A stretch of 64,000 bases of DNA from JBFMHP01 sp040752855 (GCA_040752855.1 JBFMHP010000017.1:1-64000), one strand, 5' to 3'. Positions 43,368-53,407 are shown, counted from the stretch's first letter. The notes: generated by a model from the sequence alone, not told the origin. Program-made: numbers and translations.

Positions 43368-46300
43368 TCAGTTGTTGATACCGGGAGGATTCAATGCTGC
43401 CTCCCGCTCCGGCGTTAGCGGCCGCTCCAGCCAATCGATGTGCTGATCCTCGACCTTATGGAGCACCACATATTCATCGCGCTGCGAGCCGATGGTGCCG
43501 TAGTAATTGAAGCTGAAGGACAGCTGCGCATATCCGCCGATCATGTGCGTCGGCTTGACCACCACGCGCGTGACGCTGTTGAGGATCCCGCCGCGTTTGC
43601 CGGTGGTGTTCGAACCCGGCACATTGACGTTTTTCTCTTGCGCGTGATACATGATCGCCATGCCGCGCGGCACGCGTTGACTGACCACCACCCGCGCCAT
43701 GGTCGCGCCGTTGGCGTTGACGGCTTCCACCCAGTCGTTGTCTTCCAGACCGATGGATTTGGCGTCATCCTCTGCCACCCACATGTAGGGCCCGCCGCGG
43801 AACAGCGTAAGCATGCGGTTGGTATCCTGATAGGTGGAGTGGATGCCCCACTTGGAGTGCGGCGTGATCCAGTTGAGCACCAGGTGCGGCTTGTTCTTGA
43901 CCTTGGCCGGCACGACATAATGTGCCTTCAGATCCATCGGCGGACGGTAGGCGCAGAAGCCTTCGCCGAAGTCCAGCATCCATTCATGGTCGACATAGAA
44001 GTGCGCGCGACCGGTCAGGGTGCGGAACGGGATGTGCTCGTGGATGTTGGTGTAACCCGCGTTATAGCTGACGTGCTCGGACTCGATCCCCGACCAGGTC
44101 GGCGCCGTGATGATCTTACGGGGTTGCGCCTGGATATCACGGAAGGTAATGCGCTCATCGCGGCGCGGATCGCACAGATGGTTGTGATCGATGCCGGTCT
44201 TGCGGCCCAGCGCCTTCCACGATTTGTGCGCGACCTCGCCGTTGGTCTCGGGCGCCATGTACAGGACGGTGTCACAGACGTAGATGTCTTCCTCGAGCGA
44301 GGGCATGCCTTTGGAGATACCGTCGAGCTTCACCGTGCCGTTGTGGTGCTTGAGGTGCTCGTACTCCTCCTCGGTGTTCCAGTCGATGCCCTTCACGTTG
44401 TTGCCGATCTTGGTCATCATCGGCCCGAGCGCGATGTACTTGCGATAGGTATTGGCGTAATCGCGTGAGACCACCTTGAGCATCGGCAGGGTCTTGCCCG
44501 GCACCGGCTCGCACTCACCGCGCTTCCAGTCCTTCACGCCCAGCGCTTGCGCCAGTGCGGTCGGGGTATCGTGGTGCATCGGCAGTGCGACGACATCCTT
44601 GCGTGTGCCGAGATGCGTTTCGGCCAGCTCGGAGAACTTCTTCGCCAATCCCTTGAAGATCTGCCAGTCGGACTTCGACTCCCATGCCGGATCGACCGCC
44701 TCGGAGAGCGGATGCACGAACGGATGCATGTCCGTGGTGTTGAGGTCGTTCTTCTCATACCAGGTCGCGGTCGGCAGCACGATGTCGGAATAGGCCCCGG
44801 TGCTGTTCAAGCGGAAGTTGATGTCGACCATCAGATCCAGCTTGCCGATCGGCGCCTTCGCATGCCACTTGATCTCCTTGCTCTTGGCCCCTTCGGTGCC
44901 TTCCTGCAGCACGCCGTTTTGCGCGCCGATCAGGTGCTTGAGGAAGTACTCATGGCCCTTGGCGGAGCAGCCGATCAGATTGCCGCGCCAGACGAAGAGA
45001 TTACGCACATGGTTCTCGGGCGCGTCGATGTCTTCGTAGGCGAAGGCCAAGCGGCCGGACTTGAGCTGATCGACGATGTATTTGGAAACACCGGCCTCAT
45101 CGGTCGCACCGGCCGCTTCGGCCTCGCGCACGATCTCCATCGGATTGCGGTTGAAGTGCGGCGCGGAGGGCAGCCAGCCGAGGCGCTGCGAGACGACGTT
45201 GTAGTCGGCCAGCATATAGCCCTTGTACTTGCCCTTGGCGGTCGAGGCGAGCAGACCGTCGGCGTCGATCTTTTCATAGCGCCACTGATCGGTGTGGAAG
45301 TACCAGAAGGTGGTGCTGTTCATGTGACGCGGCGGACGGTGCCAATCCAGCGCGAAGGCCACCGGCGCCCAACCGGCCTGCGGCCGCAGTTTTTCCTGAC
45401 CCACGTAGTGCGCCCAGCCGCCGCCGGACTGCCCGATGCAACCGCAGATGTGCAGCAGGTTCATGATGCCGCGATAGTTCATATCGCAGTGATACCAGTG
45501 GTTGATCGCCGCGCCCAGGATGACCATGGACTTGCCCTTGGTCTTGGAGGCGTTCTCGGCGAACTCGCGCCCGGTGCGGATCAGGTCGGCGCGTTTGACG
45601 CCGGTGACGCGCTCGGCCCACGCCGGGGTGTAGGGCACGTTGGCATCGTCATAGCTCAGCGCCAGGTTGTCGCCCAGGCCGCGATCGATGCCGTATTGCG
45701 CCACTTGCAGATCGAACACGGTGGCCATCAACATTTCTTCGCCACTGGCGGTCTTCACCGTGCGCGCCGGCACGTTGCGCAGCAGTTTGTCTTTTTCGCC
45801 CGGGGTGAAGTGCGGGAAGGCGACCGATACGACCGCATCCTTGTCATCGATCAAGGAGAGCTTCGGATCGATATCGTTTTGAGTGACGGAATCCTTCGGC
45901 AACAGATTCCAGCGCCCGTCCTCGCCCCAACGGAAGCCGACCGAGCCGTTCGGACAGACATAGGCCTTGGTCTTGGCGTCATACACCACGGTCTTCCACT
46001 CGGGGTTGTTGCTCTGCCCCATGGCATTGCTGAAATCCGAGGCGCGCAGGGTGCGGTCGCTGACGTAGTGATCACCGGACTTGCGCAAGGTCACCAGGAT
46101 CGGCATGTCGGTGTAGGTCTTCACGTATTCGGTGAAATACGGATCTTGCTTGTTGATGTGGAATTCCTTGAGCGCCACATGCCCCATCGCCAGGAAGGCA
46201 GCGGCGTCGGTGCCCTGCTTCACCGGCATCCACAGATCGGCGAACTTCACATACTCGGCATAGTCCGGCGCCATCGACACCACCTTGGTGCCCTTGTAGC

Positions 46301-47114
46301 GCGCCTCGATGGCGAAGTGCGCATCGGGGGTGCGGGTCATCGGCAGGTTGGAGCCGCAGATGATCAGGTAGGTCGAGTTGTACCAGTCGGCCGCCTCGGG
46401 CACGTCGGTCTGCTCGCCCCACACCTGCGGTGAGGACGGCGGCAGGTCGCAGTACCAGTCATAGAAGCTGCCGCAGGCGCCACCGATCAAGGACAGATAA
46501 CGCGAGCCGGCCGCGTAGCTGATCATCGACATCGCCGGGATCGGCGAGAAGCCGTAGATGCGATCCGGGCCGTGCTTTTTGATGGTGTAGACATTGGCCG
46601 CGGCAATAATCTCGTTGACCTCATCCCAGTTCGAGCGCACGAAGCCGCCCAGACCGCGCACCGCGGTGTAGCGCTTGCGCTTGTCTGGATTCGACTGAAT
46701 CGCCTCCCAGGCCTGGACCGGGTCCTTGCCTGCGGCGCGCTCGGCGCGATACAGCTCGAGCAGCCGGCCGCGGATCAGCGGATATTTGATGCGGTGCGGG
46801 CTGTAGAGATACCAGGAGAAACTCGCCCCGCGCTGGCAACCGCGCGGCTCGTGATTGGGCATGTCGGGCCGGGTGCGCGGATAATCGGTCTGCTGCATTT
46901 CAAAGGCGACCAAGCCGTTTTTGACGTGGATCTTCCAGCTGCAACCGCCGGTGCAGTTCACGCCGTGGGTGGAGCGGACGATCTTGTCGAAGCGCCAGCG
47001 GTTACGATAGGCCTCTTCCCAACGGCGATCCTCGTTGGTGACGATCCCGTGGCCGTCGGAAAATTCCTCCTGGACCTTGGTGAAAAATTTCAGTCTGTCG
47101 AAAAAGTGACTCAT
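43368..47114 (-). CDS. narG: respiratory nitrate reductase alpha subunit (Mo-bisMGD)
   Basis: The ATG at 47114 (AGGAGAAG upstream) gives 1248 residues, equal to E. coli NarG (1247); an in-frame ATG at 47147 is less likely. The FS0 ligands are visible as THGVNCTGGCSWKIHV then, 34 residues on, PRGCQRGAS. Asp in GEQTDVPEAADWYNSTY is the molybdenum-ligand region. The enzyme reduces nitrate to nitrite in the cytoplasm. No Tat twin-arginine signal is needed since NarG is cytosolic. Followed by narH in 33 bases. Confidence 0.97.
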   Translation of the reverse strand: MSHFFDRLKFFTKVQEEFSDGHGIVTNEDRRWEEAYRNRWRFDKIVRSTHGVNCTGGCSWKIHVKNGLVAFEMQQTDYPRTRPDMPNHEPRGCQRGASFSWYLYSPHRIKYPLIRGRLLELYRAERAAGKDPVQAWEAIQSNPDKRKRYTAVRGLGGFVRSNWDEVNEIIAAANVYTIKKHGPDRIYGFSPIPAMSMISYAAGSRYLSLIGGACGSFYDWYCDLPPSSPQVWGEQTDVPEAADWYNSTYLIICGSNLPMTRTPDAHFAIEARYKGTKVVSMAPDYAEYVKFADLWMPVKQGTDAAAFLAMGHVALKEFHINKQDPYFTEYVKTYTDMPILVTLRKSGDHYVSDRTLRASDFSNAMGQSNNPEWKTVVYDAKTKAYVCPNGSVGFRWGEDGRWNLLPKDSVTQNDIDPKLSLIDDKDAVVSVAFPHFTPGEKDKLLRNVPARTVKTASGEEMLMATVFDLQVAQYGIDRGLGDNLALSYDDANVPYTPAWAERVTGVKRADLIRTGREFAENASKTKGKSMVILGAAINHWYHCDMNYRGIMNLLHICGCIGQSGGGWAHYVGQEKLRPQAGWAPVAFALDWHRPPRHMNSTTFWYFHTDQWRYEKIDADGLLASTAKGKYKGYMLADYNVVSQRLGWLPSAPHFNRNPMEIVREAEAAGATDEAGVSKYIVDQLKSGRLAFAYEDIDAPENHVRNLFVWRGNLIGCSAKGHEYFLKHLIGAQNGVLQEGTEGAKSKEIKWHAKAPIGKLDLMVDINFRLNSTGAYSDIVLPTATWYEKNDLNTTDMHPFVHPLSEAVDPAWESKSDWQIFKGLAKKFSELAETHLGTRKDVVALPMHHDTPTALAQALGVKDWKRGECEPVPGKTLPMLKVVSRDYANTYRKYIALGPMMTKIGNNVKGIDWNTEEEYEHLKHHNGTVKLDGISKGMPSLEEDIYVCDTVLYMAPETNGEVAHKSWKALGRKTGIDHNHLCDPRRDERITFRDIQAQPRKIITAPTWSGIESEHVSYNAGYTNIHEHIPFRTLTGRAHFYVDHEWMLDFGEGFCAYRPPMDLKAHYVVPAKVKNKPHLVLNWITPHSKWGIHSTYQDTNRMLTLFRGGPYMWVAEDDAKSIGLEDNDWVEAVNANGATMARVVVSQRVPRGMAIMYHAQEKNVNVPGSNTTGKRGGILNSVTRVVVKPTHMIGGYAQLSFSFNYYGTIGSQRDEYVVLHKVEDQHIDWLERPLTPEREAALNPPGINN

Positions 47115-47163
47115 ATCAGCTTCTCCTGGTAAACAGTTGAGGTGCATTCCTCATTCTTTAAAA

Positions 47164-47227
47164 ACTGGGTCTGCCCGAAATAGCAGCACTCATGGAGGGA
47201 GGCAGTATTTTTTAAGACAGACCCAGT
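47164..47227. repeat. 10-bp inverted repeat, small hairpin/MITE-like element between narK2 and narG
   Basis: ACTGGGTCTG (47164-47173) and CAGACCCAGT (47218-47227) are perfect inverted arms with 44 bases between them, including a short AT tract. The arms resemble the AACTGGGTCTG ends of small repeat units linked with REP-associated transposases. It lies inside the operon. Confidence 0.5.
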
Positions 47228-47250
47228 TGAACCTTGCATCGCTTACACCC

Positions 47251-48894
47251 TTACGGATTCTTGAACTCTGCCTTGGGACCGAGGTAATACCACCAGTTCA
47301 ACACCAGGCAGACGATGTAGAAGATGGCAAATCCATACAGCGCGTTTTCCGGTGTGGCGGCCTTGATCTGGTCCCCAAAGACTTGCGGGATGATGAAGGC
47401 GCCGTACGCGGCCACCGCCGAGGTCCAGCCCAGCACGGGACCGGCCTGTTCCTTCGGGAAAACCACCGCGATGGTGCGGAAGGTCGAGCCATTGCCGATA
47501 CCCGAGGCCGCGAACATCACCAGGAACAGGAGGAAGAAGGGCATGAAGAATTCCTCAGGCGTGGCGGACGAATAGGCGAGCTTCATGTAATAAGCCGCGC
47601 CGAAGGCGCTGGCCACCAGCACAACGGTGATGACTTGCGTTACCTTGGCGCCGCCCATCTTGTCGGAGATCCAGCCGCCTACGGGACGGATCAGCGCACC
47701 GATGAACGGTCCCATCCAGGCATACATCAGGGCGTTCGGCGCATTGGGATTGACCGTGGTGTGGGTCATCACGCCATCGGCGCCGACCACATGGCTGAAA
47801 CCGAAGATGACCTTGATCGCCAGGGCGAACGCGGCGGAATACCCGATAAAGCTACCGAAGGTCATGGTATAGATGACGCTCATGACCCAGGTGTGCTTGT
47901 TATTGAAGATCTTGAATTGGCGTTGCAGATTGGTCTGGATCGGACCGGGGATGAGCTTGAGCAAAAACACCGTGACGGCAATGATGGCCGGCAACACGAT
48001 CCACTTGGCCCAGGATGGCAACCCCATACCCATCGGCGCCGGCAGGATGAGATACAGGCCCGCAGCGGCGGCTGCGAAACCGAGCAGCAGCATCCCGGTG
48101 ACCTTGGAGCAGGCGTTGACCGGAGAACCGATGTTCGGCGAAACCTCTTCGGTGCGAATGTTGTTCATGCCGAACCAGCCGATGACGGCCAGCGGAACCA
48201 ACAGGAGCAGCCAGACATAACCGGCATTGTGGATAAAGGTCTCGGCGCCGGCCGGCACCTTGCCGATCAGCGAACCCGAGGCGCTTTGCAGGATCATCGG
48301 CACCCCGCCAAAGATCCCGGCGGTCATCACCAGCGGTATCAGGATCTGCATGGTGGTCACCCCGGCATTGCCCAGGCCTGCGTTCAAGCCGAGCGCCAGC
48401 CCTTGCATGCGTTTCGGGAAAAAGAAGCTGATGTTGGACATCGAGGCGGCGAAATTACCCCCGCCGATGCCCGAGAGAAACGCCAGCAGCTGGAAGACCC
48501 ACAGGGGTGTGTCCTTGCTCTGCAACGCAATGCCGGTGCCGATGGCCGGGATCATCAGCAAAGCGGTAGTGAACACAACCGTATTGCGGCCCCCGGCAAT
48601 GCGGATGAAGAAACTGGCCGGGATGCGCAGCGTGGCGCCGGTCAGTCCCGCGATCGCCGTGATGGTAAACATGTCGGCGGCGGTGAATGGAAATCCGACG
48701 TTCAACATCTGCACCGTGATGATGCTCCACATCATCCATACCGCGAACCCGCACAGCAGACTCGGTATGGAGATCCAGAGATTCCGCTGGGCGGTTTTCT
48801 TGCCCGTTTTCTCCCAGAACTCGGGATTTTCTACTTCCCACTTAGTGATATCTGACATGATGCCACCTCTTCTTTGGTTACCAGATAATTCCAT
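47251..48894 (-). CDS. narK2: nitrate/nitrite transporter, NarK2/NarU-like
   Basis: The 547-residue MFS protein has 12 or more helices. The start NPEFWEKTGKKTAQRNLWISIPSLLCGF is the E. coli NarK type. Nitrate signatures are GLNAGLGNAGV and GWTSAVAAYGAFIIPQVFG, and the Arg in RIPASF and RPVGGWISDKMGG. E. coli NarK is 463 residues; the extra 80 are in an internal loop/helix area near 260-330. Likely nitrate/nitrite antiporter. 22 bases behind narK1. Confidence 0.93.
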   Translation of the reverse strand: MELSGNQRRGGIMSDITKWEVENPEFWEKTGKKTAQRNLWISIPSLLCGFAVWMMWSIITVQMLNVGFPFTAADMFTITAIAGLTGATLRIPASFFIRIAGGRNTVVFTTALLMIPAIGTGIALQSKDTPLWVFQLLAFLSGIGGGNFAASMSNISFFFPKRMQGLALGLNAGLGNAGVTTMQILIPLVMTAGIFGGVPMILQSASGSLIGKVPAGAETFIHNAGYVWLLLLVPLAVIGWFGMNNIRTEEVSPNIGSPVNACSKVTGMLLLGFAAAAAGLYLILPAPMGMGLPSWAKWIVLPAIIAVTVFLLKLIPGPIQTNLQRQFKIFNNKHTWVMSVIYTMTFGSFIGYSAAFALAIKVIFGFSHVVGADGVMTHTTVNPNAPNALMYAWMGPFIGALIRPVGGWISDKMGGAKVTQVITVVLVASAFGAAYYMKLAYSSATPEEFFMPFFLLFLVMFAASGIGNGSTFRTIAVVFPKEQAGPVLGWTSAVAAYGAFIIPQVFGDQIKAATPENALYGFAIFYIVCLVLNWWYYLGPKAEFKNP

Positions 48895-48916
48895 CAGGCC
48901 GCGGTTGCGCGCCGCC

Positions 48917-50182
48917 CTATTCCATCAAATCCGCTTGTTTCTTGAGCTGCTTCGCCATCCGATCCCGATCGCGCTCGCCGGAATAATTCATCCACGCCAG
49001 CGAGACCAGTGTGATGCCGAAGAGCAGCATGAATGCTGTGCTGTTGACGCCTGTTTTATCGAGGAGGAACCCAAACATGATCGGCAGGAGAAAACCACCC
49101 AATCCTCCGATCAAGCCGACAATGCCGGAGACCACCCCGATATTGCCCGGATACTCGTTAGAGATATATTTGAAGACCGATGCCTTGCCGAAGCCCCAGC
49201 AGATACCGACGGTGAACAGCAAGGCGGTGAAGACATATTCATTGACGCCCAGGTGCATCGTTACAGCCTCACCCTTGACGGTCTTCACCAGCACCTCGGT
49301 CTGCGGATACGACATGAAGAACAGGCAGATCAGCGACACCCACATGATCCACCACGTGACGGTGTGCGCGCCGTAACGGTCGGACAGCCAGCCGCCCAAG
49401 GCGCGGATCACCCCGGAGGGCAACACGAAGATGGCGGCCAGCAGCGCGGCCGTCTGGATGCCGTGGCCGTACTCGCTGATGTAATACTTGGTCATCCACA
49501 GCGACAAGCCGACATAGCCGCCGAAGACGATCGAATAGTACTGGCAGTATTTCCAGACATTGGGGTCCTTGAGCATCTTCAGCTGATCGCGGTAGGTGAC
49601 GGTGGATTCAACCTTGTGCGCCGGATCGGAATAGGTGAACAGCCAAAACAGGATGATGATCACGATCATCGCCACGGCATACACCTTCGGCACCGCCTGC
49701 CAGCCCCACGCCACCACGATCGATGGCGCGACGAACTTGGTCACCGCCGCCCCGGCGTTGCCTGCTCCGAAGATCCCCATCGCAAGCCCTTGGCGTTCCT
49801 TAGTGAACCAACGGGCGGTGTAGGCGATGCCTACGGAGAATGACGACCCCGCGACCCCGACGAACAGCCCCAGCACCAGGAATTGCCAGTACTCGGTGGC
49901 ATACGCAATCAGATAGAGTGGTACAATGACCGACAGCATCAAGGTAAAAAAGACCGGCTTGCCGCCGTATTTGTCGGTCATCATGCCCAACGGCAAGCGC
50001 AACAGAGATCCGGTCAGAATCGGCGTTGCCGCCAGAAGACCAAACTGGGTGTCGCTGAGTTGCAGCATCGTCTTGATCGGAATACCAATGATCGAGAACA
50101 TCACCCACACTGCGAAGCATGCGGTGAAGGCCGTGGTATTCATGACAAGCACCGAAATCTGTTGCGTAGTTCGGCTGACCAT
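48917..50182 (-). CDS. narK1: nitrate transporter, NarK1 type
   Basis: The 421-residue MFS protein has nitrate signatures GAGNAGAAVTKFVAP near residue 140 and GFGKASVFKY... GIVGLIGGLGGFLLPI near 345-370. The NarK1 group is thought to import nitrate with protons. GGAAGGAG is 7 bases ahead of ATG 50182. First gene of the operon narK1K2GHJI-cyt-cyt. Pairing with NarK2 gives start-up import and steady exchange for nitrite. Confidence 0.93.
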   Translation of the reverse strand: MVSRTTQQISVLVMNTTAFTACFAVWVMFSIIGIPIKTMLQLSDTQFGLLAATPILTGSLLRLPLGMMTDKYGGKPVFFTLMLSVIVPLYLIAYATEYWQFLVLGLFVGVAGSSFSVGIAYTARWFTKERQGLAMGIFGAGNAGAAVTKFVAPSIVVAWGWQAVPKVYAVAMIVIIILFWLFTYSDPAHKVESTVTYRDQLKMLKDPNVWKYCQYYSIVFGGYVGLSLWMTKYYISEYGHGIQTAALLAAIFVLPSGVIRALGGWLSDRYGAHTVTWWIMWVSLICLFFMSYPQTEVLVKTVKGEAVTMHLGVNEYVFTALLFTVGICWGFGKASVFKYISNEYPGNIGVVSGIVGLIGGLGGFLLPIMFGFLLDKTGVNSTAFMLLFGITLVSLAWMNYSGERDRDRMAKQLKKQADLME

Positions 50183-50289
50183 AATTCACTCCTTCCGCTC
50201 TATTTATGACTTTTCTCGTTGCTTGTAGTGATTGTGAACCTTCATGGAGATAAAACAACGGGGTGGTTTGGTCGAAAAACAGGCGCGAA

Positions 50290-50305
50290 TACCACTTTCG
50301 TGGTA
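50290..50305. promoter_or_regulatory. 7-2-7 NarL-like palindrome between narK1 and narX
   Basis: TACCAC-TTTC-GTGGTA has the 16-bp size and TAC...GTA ends of a NarL/NarP 7-2-7 site, centred about 115 bases upstream of narK1 and 160 upstream of narX. It is a perfect 6-bp palindrome, but each heptamer departs from the TACYYMT consensus (one mismatch in the first half, two in the second). Confidence 0.45.
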
Positions 50306-50459
50306 GGAGTGATACAGTCGGCTCGATATTGAATTTAAAGACATTTTCAAACGACACCCGCCTGCTTTATGCGGGCGAGTGTAACGGAAAAGTCATTGGT
50401 AGTATTACCTCAAACAACGAGTTGGGTTATCTTGAATCTACAGAGGATTTGAGAGCTTC

Positions 50460-52346
50460 ATGAGCACATCGCAAAACGGTTCATTGCTGCTGCGTCTTGG
50501 ATTGGCGATGGCGGGAATTTTCACACTGGCCTTCATCGGCCTGCTCAGTTCGGTATTCACCGCAGACATGACGCAAGGGTATGCCGCCGCGATCAATCAG
50601 GCGGGCTCCCTGCGCATGCAGGCCTATCGCATCGCCACCAATGTCATGAACACGGAAGAGCGTGACATTGAACTCTACTGGCAGGGCGTGGACAGCCAAG
50701 TCAGCGAATTCGATCAGCGCCTGCGCAGCCCGCGACTGGTCAATGTGATGCATCAAAATGATGTGTTCAAAAAAAGCTACGACAGTGTGGTGCGCGAATG
50801 GGAAACGACCATCCTGCCGATGCTGCTCCACGAGACCTCAGACACCAGCGCCGGGCAGAAATCGCCGGCAAGCGAGGTCCACGCGGTGCAGGAATATTTA
50901 TCGGTGGTCGACCGCTTCGTTCTGCAGATCGATGATCTGGTCAAAATATTGGAAGAAGACACCGAGTCCAAGATCCAGCACTTGCGCCTGATCCAGGTCA
51001 TCATCCTGTTTATGACGCTCGCGCTGGTGATCCGCACCATGTATCTCATCAACACCCGCGTGCTGGCGCCGCTGCGTGAACTGCTCGATTGCGCGCAAGG
51101 CGCGCGGCGCGGCGATTTTTCAGTGCGCACCCTCCACACCACCGAAGACGAGCTCGGCCAGCTCGGTTACGCCTTCAATCTCATGGCCGAGGATCTCTCC
51201 AAGATCTATTCCGACCTGGAAGCGCGGGTGCAGAAAAAAACCTCCGATCTCGAGCGCAGCAATCTATCGCTCGATGTGCTCTACAACACCATCCGTCACC
51301 TGAGCGAGGCCCCACTGCTCGACAGCACCTACGGCAGCTTGCTGCGCGAGGTTGAACAGCGGCTTGGATTAGGTCCGGGCAATGTCTGCCTGTCGGAAGA
51401 GTTCAGCGAACAGCCTTACAAGCTGGCCTCCAGCTATCCTGTCACCATCGACAAACAGCGCTACTGCGCACCCGAAAAATGCGCCACCTGCATCCGACAC
51501 ACCACCACCACGGTGTTGACCATTCCCAACAATACACAAGGCGCCTCGCATGTGATCGTCACCCCCATCAAGGATCAGGAAAAGCACTATGGTGTCTTAG
51601 TCATGGAGATCCCCCCGGGCAAATTGCTGGAAGAATGGCAAACCCGCTTGCTCGAGGCGGTCGCACAGCATATCGGCATGGCGCTGAACATCACGCAACG
51701 CGTGTTGGAAAAGCGTCGCCTGGCCCTGTTCGAGGAACGCAGCGTCATCGCACGCGAACTGCACGATTCGCTCGCCCAATCACTCTCCTATCTCAAGATC
51801 CAGATCAGCCGGCTGGAAGCCGCCTTGGCAAAACCCGACAATGAAGCCGCCGCGCGCCCGATCATCGGTCTGTTGCGCGAAGGTATCGGCAGCGCCTACC
51901 GACAGCTGCGTGAATTGCTTACCACCTTCCGGCTTTCCCTGGAAGGCGGCAGCCTGCACATCGCACTTCTCAATACCGTGGAAGATTTTCGCAGCCGCAG
52001 CAACGTCCAGATCACCTTGGATAATCAGCTCGACAGCCATCAACTGAGCGTCAATCAGGAAATCCATGTTCATCAGATCATTCGCGAGGCGCTGGCCAAT
52101 GTCGTTCACCATTCCCAGGCGCAGCATGCCAAGGTAGCATTGGCAAAAGGGGCTGAAGGTAAGGTTGTGGTCAGCATCGAAGACGATGGCGTTGGCATCC
52201 CGGAGTCCGCACAACGCCTGCACCACTACGGCCTCGCCATCATGGAAGAACGGGCGCACACCTTAAAGGGTGAAATGCGCATTACCCGTCGACCCGAAGG
52301 CGGCACCCGGGTGGAACTGGTTTTCCCAGCGGCCGTATCGCTGTAA
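50460..52346 (+). CDS. narX: nitrate/nitrite sensor histidine kinase NarX-type
   Basis: The 628-residue inner-membrane sensor has helix 1 at about 8-30 and a periplasmic domain that begins with INQAGSLRMQAYRIATNVM, the P-box that binds nitrate. Helix 2 is near 175-190, followed by HAMP, a GAF-like module with Cys group CAPEKCATC (residues about 336-344), and the HisKA_3 H-box IARELHDSLAQSLSYLKIQ (His near 435). The ATPase domain ends with DDGVG. Downstream narL is its cognate regulator. It is divergent from the nar operon. Confidence 0.93.
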   Translation: MSTSQNGSLLLRLGLAMAGIFTLAFIGLLSSVFTADMTQGYAAAINQAGSLRMQAYRIATNVMNTEERDIELYWQGVDSQVSEFDQRLRSPRLVNVMHQNDVFKKSYDSVVREWETTILPMLLHETSDTSAGQKSPASEVHAVQEYLSVVDRFVLQIDDLVKILEEDTESKIQHLRLIQVIILFMTLALVIRTMYLINTRVLAPLRELLDCAQGARRGDFSVRTLHTTEDELGQLGYAFNLMAEDLSKIYSDLEARVQKKTSDLERSNLSLDVLYNTIRHLSEAPLLDSTYGSLLREVEQRLGLGPGNVCLSEEFSEQPYKLASSYPVTIDKQRYCAPEKCATCIRHTTTTVLTIPNNTQGASHVIVTPIKDQEKHYGVLVMEIPPGKLLEEWQTRLLEAVAQHIGMALNITQRVLEKRRLALFEERSVIARELHDSLAQSLSYLKIQISRLEAALAKPDNEAAARPIIGLLREGIGSAYRQLRELLTTFRLSLEGGSLHIALLNTVEDFRSRSNVQITLDNQLDSHQLSVNQEIHVHQIIREALANVVHHSQAQHAKVALAKGAEGKVVVSIEDDGVGIPESAQRLHHYGLAIMEERAHTLKGEMRITRRPEGGTRVELVFPAAVSL

Positions 52347-52375
52347 TATGATCTGAGACACGAACGAGAATCCCA

Positions 52376-53029
52376 ATGACCAGCCCAGAAAAAACAACCA
52401 TCATTGTCATCGACGACCATCCCCTGTTTCGCAAAGGCGTTGCGGATCTGCTCAGCATGGACGATTCATTTCAACTCGTCGGTGAGGCCGCGTCGGGGAA
52501 AGAGGGTCTTGAACTCGCTTGCAAGCTCAATCCGGATCTCATACTTCTTGATCTGAACATGAAGGGCATGGACGGCATCCAAACCTTGACCGCCATCAAG
52601 GAGCACGATGAGCTGGATTCCCGCGTGATCATGTTGACCGTTTCCGACAGCGAGGAACACGTCATCGCCGCACTGCGCGCCGGCGCCGACGGTTACCTGC
52701 TCAAGGACATGGAGCCGGAAGACATCCTGGCGCATCTGCGCAATGCCGCCAAACATAAACTGGTCATCAACGAAAAACTCACCGAACTTTTGGCGCACGC
52801 CTTGCGCGGCGAGAGCCGCCCGCAGACGCCAACCCAAGCGGGCTTGACCGAGCGCGAAAACCAAATCGCCGATCTCATCGCCAAGGGACAGAGCAACAAA
52901 CACATCGCGCGCGAGCTGGATATCACCGAAGGCACGGTGAAGGTGCACATCAAGCATCTGCTGAAGAAACTTCACTTACGCTCGCGCGTGGAGGTCGCGG
53001 TGTGGGTAACAACCAGCCGCAACAAATAA
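52376..53029 (+). CDS. narL: nitrate/nitrite response regulator NarL-type
   Basis: The 217-residue protein has a receiver domain (acidic pair in VIDDHP, phospho-Asp in LILLDLNMKGMDG near 59, Lys in LLKDMEP) and a LuxR-type HTH at about 150-205 (LTERENQIADLIAKGQSNKHIARELDITEGTVKVHIKHLLKKL). It binds TACYYMT heptamers. 29 bases behind narX. Confidence 0.95.
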   Translation: MTSPEKTTIIVIDDHPLFRKGVADLLSMDDSFQLVGEAASGKEGLELACKLNPDLILLDLNMKGMDGIQTLTAIKEHDELDSRVIMLTVSDSEEHVIAALRAGADGYLLKDMEPEDILAHLRNAAKHKLVINEKLTELLAHALRGESRPQTPTQAGLTERENQIADLIAKGQSNKHIARELDITEGTVKVHIKHLLKKLHLRSRVEVAVWVTTSRNK

Positions 53030-53080
53030 CCGGACCTCCGTTGACAAGTGTAATTCGCCAACCAACTGAAGGAAGTGATC

Positions 53081-53407
53081 ATGAACAAGATTTTTCTCGC
53101 AACCCTAGTCCCCGTCGCCCTGCTCATTCAGACACCCCACGCCATGGCGGAAGACGGCATGGCGCTGGCCAAAAAGAGCGGCTGCCTGGCGTGCCACGCC
53201 TTGGACAAAACCATCGTCGGCCCGGCCTGGAACGATGTCGCCGAAAAATACAAAAATGATCCCGAGGCGCACACAAAGCTGGTCCAGAGCGTCCTCACCG
53301 GGAGCAGCGGCAAGTGGGGCAGCAAGGTTCACATGAAGGCACAGAATCAGGTGCCGCAAGAAGACGTCAGCAAGCTGGTGGACTACATCCTGTCATTGAA
53401 AAAATAA
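53081..53407 (+). CDS. small class I cytochrome c (c551/c552-like)
   Basis: From ATG 53081 (AAGGAAG upstream) the product is 108 residues: a signal peptide ending HAMAE, then one heme site SGCLACHALDKTIVGPAW near residue 34 and distal Met in VHMKAQNQV near 87. The GPAW motif and size match cytochrome c551/c5-type shuttles in the periplasm. It lies 51 bases behind narL, so it is probably in the same transcript; may donate to a terminal reductase or peroxidase. Confidence 0.92.
   Translation: MNKIFLATLVPVALLIQTPHAMAEDGMALAKKSGCLACHALDKTIVGPAWNDVAEKYKNDPEAHTKLVQSVLTGSSGKWGSKVHMKAQNQVPQEDVSKLVDYILSLKK

Noticed and set aside
44547..46433. 628-codon open frame on the plus strand inside narG
   Set aside because: Antisense shadow of narG: GC-rich codon bias leaves the opposite strand open; no ribosome site or domain.
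47137..49843. Long plus-strand frames (572 and 538 codons) opposite narK2 and narK1
   Set aside because: His/Gln/Arg-rich nonsense composition typical of antisense to membrane proteins; the minus-strand transporters explain the sequence.
49800..50357. Minus-strand frame overlapping the narK1 start, suggesting a frameshift
   Set aside because: narK1 has its own ATG with a strong ribosome site at 50182 and complete NarK length; the other frame reads as nonsense.
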